DNA of 48,040 nt from Spirogloea muscicola (Eukaryota > Streptophyta > Zygnematophyceae > Spirogloeales > Spirogloeaceae), in the NCBI GenBank assembly GCA_009602725.1, contig WELB01000123.1, forward strand, positions 115,748-163,787. Reading direction: 5' to 3'. The notes beneath the pieces are model-generated. The model saw only the letters and a list, made by a program, of their open reading frames with translations. It searched no databases and was not told the origin of the DNA. This document shows positions 41,030 to 48,040 of this stretch, in pieces. How positions within the stretch are numbered: the first letter of the stretch is position 1; each line of letters opens with the position of its first letter. The translations under genes and the position numbers were made by a program.

Positions 41030-41960
41030 TAACCCACCGTATGCCGGCAAGAGTGAGGCAGCTCGGCTGAGATGTGTCTCCTCCAAGGGGGCTGTGAATG
41101 ACAAGCCCAAGAAGATATATAAAGAGATGGGCCAGAAATTGCTCGCCCATAGTAAATGAGGGGCTAGCATAGCCAGCCCAGAGAAGAATGGACAACATCC
41201 GAAGCCACAAAATGGTGCCGAAAAAGAATAAAGTAAATATCAGTACACGAAATGATGCAGATCAACGCTTAGTATCCGCGAGTGAGCAACAGCAAGTCAG
41301 AGTAATTCGAAGCTGGAAAAGCGGCACTCCGCCGATACCCTGAGGCAGCAGCCATAGCGCGGCCGGCGCGTGTGTGGACTGCCAGAAGGGTCCGGAATGT
41401 TGGGCCAGAAGAGTATTGCAAAGAAGGAGAGGTTGCCTAATCTACAAGGAGATAGACCGTGTATTAGAAACAGATCTTTACAAGGGAGTCCAGGGCCTTG
41501 ATGGCGAGCTCAACAGCCGCTAGTTTCTCCCCTGTATTTAAGAGCACATATATGTACGTGCAAGCCCTCGATATCTGAGTCCTAAGCCCAGGCTTTCCAT
41601 CAGCCGCGCCATACTAGCATCATGTGCAAATGGGCACCAGCCTGTTGGCAGCGGCGTTGTAGTTGACCAATTGCGTCAACAGCGAAGGAACAACATAGCT
41701 ATAGCTGCATCAGGCATCAAAGAGAATTGAGCTCTTCCAAAGGGAGAAAAATTCTTCCAGGAGAGGCCGATGGCAGAGAGTGGCCAGCGCAGAAGTGATT
41801 GAACAAGCGTCTAATGTGCCGGTTCCAGGCGGCGGGTGCTGTGAAAAGCCAGCCCAGAGAAAGAAGAAGTGGCTCTCCCGAAGGGGGCAAGGGCTGTGAA
41901 AAGCTAGCCCGAAAAGCGTTGACAAGGTTCGAAGGGGCCAATAGCGCTGCCTCAGAACTT
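41030..41960 (-). repeat. Family A fragments and tails (mainly antisense)
   Basis: At about 41277-41386 the minus strand encodes HTRAGRAMAAASGYRRSAAF and SDLLLLTRGY, the C-terminal end of family A. Its tail with GGGGCTAGCATAGCCAGCCC is at about 41160. Another tail (GTGAAAAGCCAGCCC and GTGAAAAGCTAGCCC) is at about 41840-41910. The 430 bases between 41390 and 41820 show nothing recognisable. Confidence 0.5.
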
Positions 41961-42099
41961 GGGTGAGATATATCACTCGATATCCACGAGTGAGGAGCCG
42001 CAAATCCAAAAGACTAGCAGTCGGAGAGTGTTTCGAAAGCTTGACGAAAGCCAGAGGCTGCAGCGAGAGCACGGCCAGCACGCAGGTGCAAGGCGTGGG

Positions 42100-42900
42100 C
42101 CATGGACCGCTGGAGGGTAATGAAGAGAAGTGCAAGTGTATCGAATGCGCCTGGCCGTCTCGCTGCAGAGGTCCATGGCCCGGGCGCTGCACCTTCGTGC
42201 CGGCAGAGCCCTCGCTGCTGCCTCTGGCTCTGGCCAGGGGAAGAAAGGGCTCGCCCATTGAGGATAGGGGCTGGACAAGCCAGCCCAAAAAAGAATGAAC
42301 AAAGAACGAGAAGGGGGCCAGAGGAAGCCAGAGGAAGCGCTAAGAAACCAAAGCACACAAAGAAAGAAAGCAGCTACAAAGAAAGCAGCCAGGGGACCCA
42401 CTTCCAGGAGCCCAGCATCTCTAATCTGCGGCTGCTTAGCAGGGGTTACTGAGTGTCAAGTAGCAGCTTTGTTTCTGTTACTTAGCGCTTCCCCTGGCCC
42501 CCTTCTCGTACTCTGTTCATTCTTTTTCGGGCTGGTTGTTCCAGCCCCTATTCTCAATGGGCGAGCACTTTCTTCTAATGAAGAGAAAGAGCACCTGCCA
42601 GGCGGCCTGCTGGCCCCGGCCTCGTTTGGATCGGAAGCCGACGAGTTGCGAGCGCTGGACGCTCCCGCTCGACGACTGGGATCTGCGGTCCCAGGGCGGC
42701 GCAGCAGGTTCAGCCGACGTTACGCTCGCAGCAAGGCGGCCAAACACGCCGACCACCCAGCTACAGATGAGTTCGTCCCCCCGGCTGTGGACATGCACGG
42801 GGCTCTCGAGAACGAAGGTGCTCGCCGATTGAGAAGAGGGGCTGGCAAAGCCAACCCAAAAAGAATGGACAATGTTCAAAGCCAAAGAAAGAGGTGCTGA
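42100..42900. repeat. Mosaic of short family A pieces in both orientations
   Basis: In order: a plus-strand coding scrap (MRLAVSLQRSMARALHLRAG, about 42145-42235), a minus-strand tail (42240-42370), a plus-strand end and 3' UTR nearly identical to 7305-7490 (42388-42573), and a plus-strand scrap KAAKHADHPATDEFVPPAVD (42733-42800). Last is a minus-strand tail identical to 7720-7790 (42825-42905). Junctions are abrupt, so these are successive truncated insertions or rearrangements. Confidence 0.6.
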
Positions 42901-42955
42901 AAAAGGACTACACTACAAAGTGCAAGATGGTGCAGAGGGAGATGCAGATGGCTGC

Positions 42956-44056
42956 TCAGTATCCACGTGTGAGCAACAGCAGATCAGAGTAACTCGGAGC
43001 AGGAGAAGCGGCACTTTGCCGAGACCCGGAAGCAGCAGCCATAGCACGGCCAGCCCGCGCGTGGACCGCATGAGCCAAAGAGCGCTGCAGCGAGACCGCC
43101 AGCCTCATCCGAAAGACCTGCGAGAGGGAGCCGGCAGCATTGAAGCCTGGCGAACCCTGCCGCCGCTCGATGGCCTCCCGGGCAAGCCGCTGGAGGAGAT
43201 CCAACCAGCCACTGCCAAATGCCCCGTGTACGTCAATGGCCAGTGCCGCGAAGGCATCGCCTGGAGGGTGGTCAGAGTACTTGCGCTCCTTACTCCGAGC
43301 CGCCAGAGCGACCGCGTGCCCGACGAGCGTCGCGGACCTCGCGGGGTTGGCCGAATCAACGCAATCGGCAGTTACCACATCAGCGATGATGCGCGGACCT
43401 CCTCCGGGCGGGATGGCAACGAGGTCCGCGCGGCGGGTGTGAAGCTGTCCATCGGCGCCCCGCAGGATGGGCATTATCGTGGAGTTCTCCACTGCCACCT
43501 TGTAGCCGGCCTCCAGGAACACACCCTGCATGGCGTCTCGCAGGAGGTCGTGCGAACCTGTCCGCTCGCCCCCGTGTGCACAGCGGAGCATGTGGGCCGC
43601 CAACGCAGCAGGGTCATCGTGGCGGGCACCGCACTCGCACTGTTGGACCCCGATGAGGCAGGGAGGGAGGAGGCCGAGGAGCCGGTGGGCCGCCGTCCTG
43701 AATACCGCGTCTGAAATAGTCAGCGCCGCGTAGATGGGGAGTGCTGCTAGCCACGCCGCCGCCCCAGGGAAGGAGGCGAAGAGGAGCCGGGCGCGCCCTC
43801 GGGTGTCGTGCGGCGGAAGGAGCTCCACCAACTGGTCGTAGGCCGCTTTGTCCACCAGCGCAGTGTAGCAGGCCTGGGCCCGCAGGTCGGGGGTGTGCGC
43901 AAGGTGGATGAACGGGACGACCTGCTTCGACATGTCGGGGTGGGCCGCCAGGAGCGCGTCGCGGGCAGCGCGGAGAGCAGGTCTCGGGTCCCAAAGCCTC
44001 GACCTGCTGGCCAGGCTCGCTGTGTCCCGCAAGCGCGGTGAGCCGGCTGACTTCAA
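42956..44056 (-). CDS. Family A non-LTR retrotransposon: zinc knuckle and endonuclease domain (366 codons)
   Basis: A long uninterrupted frame. Post-RT linker: FIHLAHTPDLRAQACYTALV, RARLLFASFPGAAAWLAALP, FRTAAHRLLGLLPP. Zinc knuckle: C-E-C-G-x10-H-M-L-R-C. Then HDLLRDAMQGVFLEAGYKVA, catalytic core TRRADLVAIPPGGGPRIIAD followed by VVTADCVDSAN, a conserved Lys-rich patch RSKERKYSDHPPGDAF, IDVHGAFGSGWLDLLQRLAR, AGSLSQVFRMRLAVSLQRSL and the ending SDLLLLTRGY. The Asp in ADLV and the Asp in IADVV fit the PD-(D/E)XK pattern. No reverse transcriptase precedes it: upstream on the minus strand (above 44056) lies another family A copy in the opposite direction, so the true start is lost. Confidence 0.72.
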   Translation of the reverse strand: MKSAGSPRLRDTASLASRSRLWDPRPALRAARDALLAAHPDMSKQVVPFIHLAHTPDLRAQACYTALVDKAAYDQLVELLPPHDTRGRARLLFASFPGAAAWLAALPIYAALTISDAVFRTAAHRLLGLLPPCLIGVQQCECGARHDDPAALAAHMLRCAHGGERTGSHDLLRDAMQGVFLEAGYKVAVENSTIMPILRGADGQLHTRRADLVAIPPGGGPRIIADVVTADCVDSANPARSATLVGHAVALAARSKERKYSDHPPGDAFAALAIDVHGAFGSGWLDLLQRLAREAIERRQGSPGFNAAGSLSQVFRMRLAVSLQRSLAHAVHARAGRAMAAASGSRQSAASPAPSYSDLLLLTRGY

Positions 44057-44330
44057 CGCCGCTGGCTCGTGGGATCAAGTCTATCGTATGAGATTATCAG
44101 CATCCCTTCAGCGGTCCGTGACCCACGCTCTGCATCTGCGTGCTGGCCGTGCTCTCGCTGCGGCCTCCAGCTTTCGTCAGGGTAATAGTTTTCCGGCAGC
44201 TAGTCTATCAGATCTAAGGCTCCTCACTCGTAACTACTGAGTGATCCATCCTCCCCCTGTTCTGACATAGCATCTTCAGGCCACTTTGTCGCTGCTAAAC
44301 GCTCGTAGGCCCCTCCAAGCCTTTGTCAAT
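43970..44330 (+). pseudogene. Family A C-terminal fragment, head to head with the ORF at 42956
   Basis: The plus strand encodes SLDLLARLAVSRKRGEPADF, AAGSWDQVYRMRLSASLQRS and HALHLRAGRALAAASS, ending SDLRLLTRNY with a stop at 44240. The tail follows. Its 5' end overlaps the 5' end of the opposite-strand ORF at about 44000, so one copy probably inserted within the other. Confidence 0.62.
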
Positions 44331-44332
44331 TC

Positions 44333-44720
44333 TTGTTGGGCTGGCTTTTCGCAGCCCTTGCCCCCATTTGGATTGCCACTGTATCTAATTACCCCCAATA
44401 TGATCAGCTCCTGCCAGCGGCAGTTGACATCTTTGGCTGCTTAGGTCCTCATTTTCTTACTCTCCTTTACAACTCAGCCAATCTAGGCTATTCACGACAT
44501 GCAAATGTGTTCCCGGCTGAGATGGGCTTGCCAGCTGCATATTTGTCATTTTTGCGACGATGAATTTCGGCCTATTCGCAGCGTGCTCAAGCTAATGCTT
44601 TGCACCAGAAGGCTGGGCGAGCTCTAGTTATTGGCAGAAGGTATTCGTATCTGCCATCTAGTATTCAGGCATCGTTCATAGACCTTCATGTTTCGACCCG
44701 TGGTTACTGAGCGGGTCAAT
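44333..44720 (+). pseudogene. Family B retroelement C-terminal fragment with frameshift
   Basis: After a family A tail (GGGCTGGCTTTTCGCAGCCC at 44338), the plus strand reads AAVDIFGCLGPHFLTLLYNS and AEMGLPAAYLSFLRR, then TGA. In another frame it continues SQRAQANALHQKAGRAL and ends DLHVSTRGY at the stop, which sits in the loop of a hairpin GACCCG/CGGGTC (44695-44717). It is the plus-strand counterpart of the fragment at 8530-8850. Confidence 0.6.
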
Positions 44721-45230
44721 CTATTGTAGTTTATGTGGGTCTTAAGATGTGCTTGCCTTTGTACTTTGCAATTTGGCCTCTTTTAAGACAAGGGATGTTT
44801 TCCTTATCCAGGGGAGACTCTCACGGCCCAATGAGACGGTCGGGATGTTTACTCAACCCGACCCTAATTCATTTTTAAACCATATTCAGGCATCGTTTTG
44901 CGACCTAGATAAATTGACCCGTGGTCACTGAGCGGGTCAATCTGCAGTGGCTGGCGCGCGGCGGGCATGGCAGCGGCGGTGGCGGCGGCAGCGGGGAGGT
45001 GCAATTCAGCTCGACACTTCTTGGCAAGTATTGAGGTGTGTATTTGGTACGAAGGCAAGGGGGCTGCTTTGCTCGGCTGGCTTTTCACAACCAATTTATT
45101 ACTCAGCAGCCGCATTCTTCTTTGCGGCTGCCTACATGGACCTTGCTTGATTAAGTCTTTCAGCGCTTTGCAGCCCCTTCGGACCCTGTCAAACTCTCCT
45201 CGGGCTTGTGTATTCCTCCACGATGTGCGG
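44721..45230 (+). repeat. Further family B and A tails
   Basis: The family B tail (AAGATGTGCTTGCCTTTGTA) runs on from 44745. A second stop-hairpin, TTGACCCGTGGTCACTGAGC plus GGGTCAA, is at 44914-44940, and a weak family A stem-loop (GGCTGGCTTTTCACAACC) is at about 45078. A GGC-triplet run occurs at 44970-44995. Confidence 0.5.
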
Positions 45231-45303
45231 GGGTAAGGCTTAAGGCTCATCCCGCCAAGAGGGCGGGCGGCACGAGGGTGATAGGAGAAGCGTTCGCGGC
45301 CAA

Positions 45304-45351
45304 CCAACTAGCGACAGAGCTTCTGTCCGTTGAGCTTCTGTCGCTAGTTGG
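45304..45351. repeat. Short inverted repeat (19-base arms)
   Basis: CCAACTAGCGACAGAGCT at the left pairs with AGCTTCTGTCGCTAGTTGG at the right (one mismatch or bulge, loop about 10 bases). It lies in non-coding DNA between retroelement tails and the LRR gene. Confidence 0.75.
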
Positions 45352-45539
45352 GTCCAGCCAGGGCCACCTGAGCGACCGAGGACCAGGTGCGGATCTTCAA
45401 CGCAGGAACCACCTTGAGCCACCACGGACTCCTAGAACAATGTGGGTACCCACCGCGAGCCACCTGGGACCCTGTGCGGAGCCACCGAGGGTCACCTGGC
45501 AAAGCCAGGTCAGCAGGTCAGCAGGACAATGAAAGCGAA

Positions 45540-45566
45540 GATGGCACCCCCAAAGGGGGTACCATC
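45540..45566. repeat. Short G/C-rich inverted repeat
   Basis: GATGGCACCCCC, a 3-base loop AAA, then GGGGGTACCATC: a 12-bp stem with one C/T difference. A family A-like CAGCCAGCCC tail follows at about 45595. Confidence 0.7.
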
Positions 45567-45689
45567 TTCTTCCAAGGGGGCAAGGCCTTCTAACAGCCAG
45601 CCCAAAAAGTTGTCGAGGTCAGGGGTGAGCGACAGCGCCATCCCTCTGCGCCGCTCCTGACTGCGCGGCCGTCATCTCTTGTATATTTG

Positions 45690-46925
45690 CACCGCAAGCA
45701 TACAAACATGAAAGACTGCAGCTGCAGTGGCTGCAGAAGGTTGTTTGCAGAAGCGCCTTAACCTTCGGCCTCCTGACGATGCAACACCACGTGCTGGCAG
45801 ACGAGGACACGCGCATCATCACGTCATTCTGCCGCTGTTTGACGTGTCTGGAGCTCTCTGATTTTAGCATTTACGGTAAAAGTGGTGAGACCTCGATATT
45901 AGACGAGGGGCTTGCGTCACGTGGTGGACCATTCAGAGCAGCTTCGGGTACTCGAGCTGGCATACATCCACACCGTCACGGCCTCTGGAGTTTTGCAGAT
46001 TGCAGCCAGTTGCCGCCAGCTTCAGAGTGTACACTTGGGGTGCTCAGTGCTGTCCACAGAGTTGGCACTGAGAAATATTGGCAGAGCGTCCCTTCCTCAC
46101 CAAGCTGGTCAGTGACCAATTCTGAGTTGGGCACTTGCATGACGAGCTGCAAGAGCTGGCTGGTCTGGCACACCTGGAGGTAGTTTCTTTGTTTCTAAAT
46201 TTCGGGGAGCCAGATGTGTTAGGTTCCTTCATCACCTCTTGCCCGCATTTGCGGATCTCTCCCTCGTAGGGAGAGATCCAGAGGATGATAGATCTGACTT
46301 AAGGAGGGCAGGACTTCGACTACTTGTCACCCGATCCCAGCGGCCAAAGGAAAGTTCTGGCAACGCTCACCTTGAGGCACTGCGCCATCAATTGGCCACA
46401 TCTGCTAGAGTTCCTCGTGCTGTGCACCCCAAGTCTGCAGGTCTCCAGCTACATGAAATCAGCTTCGATGAGGCCGCTGTTCCTCACCACCAAAAGCTGC
46501 CACTCTTGCGCTCCCTCAAATGCTCGTTCCTCTGAAGTGAAGGGCACATGGGGGAGCGACAATTCCTGTCCTTTGCACAATGATGCCCAAGTCTCACGTC
46601 CTTGAGCATCCTTCGATTCGACATCTGATTCGATCTCTCTCATCAAGAGCAAGAAGTTGGTGGAGATGCTCAGCAATCTTAGCTGCTTGGTTGGTCTTGA
46701 GCTTGAAGTTCCTGTACGTGATACGGATACACCACTTCGTTAGTGCTTCTTCACAACTGCAGGCATTGCACATGCAGGGCTGGCCCGAATCTGATATGAC
46801 TATTCTTCTTGGTGACATTTCCTCTACCTACCCAAGTATTTGCGAGATTGGCCTTGATAGGATTTCTTGCGAATTCCCAGGGGTTACAGTCCCGCTTACT
46901 GAAGCTTCAACACCTGCTGCTTAGA
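45690..46925 (+). pseudogene. Leucine-rich-repeat protein (FBXL/AMN1-like), decayed
   Basis: The plus strand carries cysteine-containing leucine-rich repeats spread over different frames. TRIITSFCRCLTCLELSDF is at about 45809-45865. After a frame change, LRHVVDHSEQLRVLELAYIH, TVTASGVLQIAASCRQLQSV and HLGCSVLSTELALRNIG follow (about 45912-46095). Then VLATLTLRHCAINWPHLLEF (about 46350-46415) and LKFLYVIRIHHFVSASSQLQ with ALHMQGWPESDMTILLGDIS (about 46700-46830), stop at 46924. The L-x-x-L-x-L...I-A-x-x-C-x-x-L spacing is that of F-box/LRR (FBXL) or AMN1 substrate receptors. No F-box is visible. Some frame changes may be introns, but stops between the blocks suggest decay. Confidence 0.5.
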
Positions 46926-46929
46926 GTTG

Positions 46930-47310
46930 TTTCTCTCACCTCGGCAGCTCTTTGAATACTTTCATGGTTCGCCAGAATTCGTGGACATTTATTATGTCCA
47001 TCGTGATGGCAACCACGACTCATAATGTCACTATCTGCTTTGCCTGTCATGAAACACAGATTCGTGACCAGCACTTGCCCATGCATATGGTCTCTTCTGC
47101 CAATAGATATTCTTGCTATCTGCTCATGTACCACATGCCAGCTGTAAGTAACTTCTGGACCAATAAGTTATTGCTGCAAGCTTTGCTGACATCTGCATCC
47201 CCACATCATTGATGTAGACCGAGAAAGCAGAATACAAGAAGGAGTACGAGGAATTTATGACCATAATCTATGATGGGTTTAGGGTCGGCCCTGGTTGGTA
47301 AGGCATCTTA
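46930..47310 (+). other. Possible exons of an unrecognised gene
   Basis: Two short protein-like pieces: RQLFEYFHGSPEFVDIYYVH followed by RDGNHDS (about 46940-47010), and TEKAEYKKEYEEFMTIIYDG followed by FRVGPG (about 47217-47299). The second starts after an acceptor-like TAG. I cannot link them or name a family; they could belong to the LRR gene upstream. Confidence 0.3.
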
Positions 47311-47319
47311 CTCCCTGCA

Positions 47320-47760
47320 GTATAGCCTAGCACATGCCTTGCATCTTTGTGCTGGTCGTGCCCTGGATCCGCCTCAGGCGGAGCGACTCGTTTCCTGATT
47401 CTGATCATTCAGCCTTGCGGCCTCTAACTACGATCACTGAGCAGGAACCCTGGGTTCTATTTCCTAGATTTATATTCTTCTCACAGCCCTTGCCCCCTTT
47501 GGGAGAGCCCTTTCTTTTCTCTGAGCTTTACAGCTCTTTCTGCCCCTTGTCGACTTACTTAAGCCCTCGCCCACTTTCAAGAGCTGCTTTTATCTTCGTT
47601 TGTAATCTTCCTTCCCTTGGGAGGAGATAAGAGACTGAAGAAGCCTTTCCAAATGTAAGCACCAACGAAAGCTCCAAAAGAACATCGTGTATTTGCAACA
47701 CTTGAAGGCCAATATGGCCAAGTACAAAGGCAAGCACATCTAATGACGTAGCAGCTAGCA
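47320..47760. repeat. Family A scrap (+) and family B tail (-)
   Basis: At 47328-47420 the plus strand resembles the ALHLCAGRALDPPQ...SD end of family A, and at about 47485-47520 its tail CAGCCCTTGCCCCCTTTGGG. From 47640 to 47755 the family B tail occurs inverted (GGCCAAGTACAAAGGCAAGC), ending at a stretch that repeats AGCTAGCAACTAGCAGCTCC. Confidence 0.45.
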
Positions 47761-47799
47761 ACTAGCAGCTCCTGGAGCTGCTAGAAGAAAGCGCGGCCA

Positions 47800-48040
47800 G
47801 ATTGACTGATAGAGGGGTGGGGCAGCAGCAGTGGCAGGAGGAATGGAGAGTGGGGGTAAAAGGGGGCCGGAAGTGCCAACAGCGGCGTTGTCGACCTGTC
47901 CTGCTGGAGCTGCTAAAGGAGTGGGGCAGCAGTAGTAGCAGGAGGGATGGCAGAGGGGGGAAGGAGAGCCGAAAGTGCCGATGAGGGCCTTGACGACCTG
48001 GCCTGGCAGCAGTAGCAGGAGGAGGGATGGCGGGGGGGGG
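47800..48040. repeat. G-rich minisatellite at the window edge
   Basis: A unit of roughly 100-125 bases is repeated about two and a half times: GGGGCAGCAG..AG..GCAGGAGGRATGG, a G/A-rich run, then AAGTGCCRA....GGC.TTG.CGACCTG. Copies start near 47818, 47923 and 48003; the last is cut by the window end, in a run of G. Confidence 0.65.

Overview
This is nuclear DNA from a photosynthetic eukaryote, most likely a green alga. Its genes are split into many short exons by GT-AG introns, and the best matches are to plant-type proteins: a PAS-GAF-PHY phytochrome with PAS repeats, a UBP12/13 ubiquitin protease, the histone chaperone NASP, a plant-type ATP6AP1/BIG1-like membrane protein, BRICK1 and DPM1. 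No bacterial-style operon, rRNA, tRNA or CRISPR array was seen.

Layout. 1-9.8 kb is repeat-dominated: 5'-truncated non-LTR retrotransposon ends, a degenerate receiver (REC) copy, two large inverted repeats (one made of LTR-retrotransposon gag sequence folded back on itself) and a second degenerate REC copy on the minus strand. 9.9-12.5 kb (+) is the C-terminal half of a UBP12/13 (USP7) gene with an in-frame stop and two frameshifts. 14.2-24.5 kb (-) is the centrepiece: a phytochrome-type hybrid histidine kinase (N-PAS, GAF, PHY, PAS, PAS, HisKA, HATPase, long tail, REC). A short interstitial telomere-like tract lies just beyond its 5' end. 25-31.6 kb is again mostly retroelement ends, plus one orphan 3' exon of a quinone oxidoreductase. 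31.8-40.9 kb is the main genic block: NASP (+), an ATP6AP1/BIG1-like gene (-), a DPM1 first exon joined through an N to a BRICK1 gene lacking its start, and two unrecognised genes. 41-45.6 kb is retroelement debris including a 366-codon endonuclease-domain ORF. 45.7-46.9 kb has a decayed leucine-rich-repeat gene, and the window ends in a G-rich minisatellite.

Main points. The phytochrome keeps intact kinase and receiver residues (His box, N and G boxes, REC Asp pair, Asp, Ser and Lys), but its GAF domain has lost the bilin-attachment cysteine (G-V-H where plants have G-C-H) and the Asp of the P-x-S/T-D-I-P motif. The tail between kinase and receiver contains a stretch resembling the Rad52/DdrA single-strand annealing fold. 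Its REC end, introns and 3' flank have been duplicated elsewhere in the window. The retroelements are two families known here only by C-terminal endonuclease ends. Family A carries a conserved GGGCTGG/CCAGCCC stem-loop in its 3' UTR; family B has a hairpin that encloses the stop codon.

Limits. All exon boundaries were read by eye from splice consensus and family similarity. No alignment, fold or database search was run.
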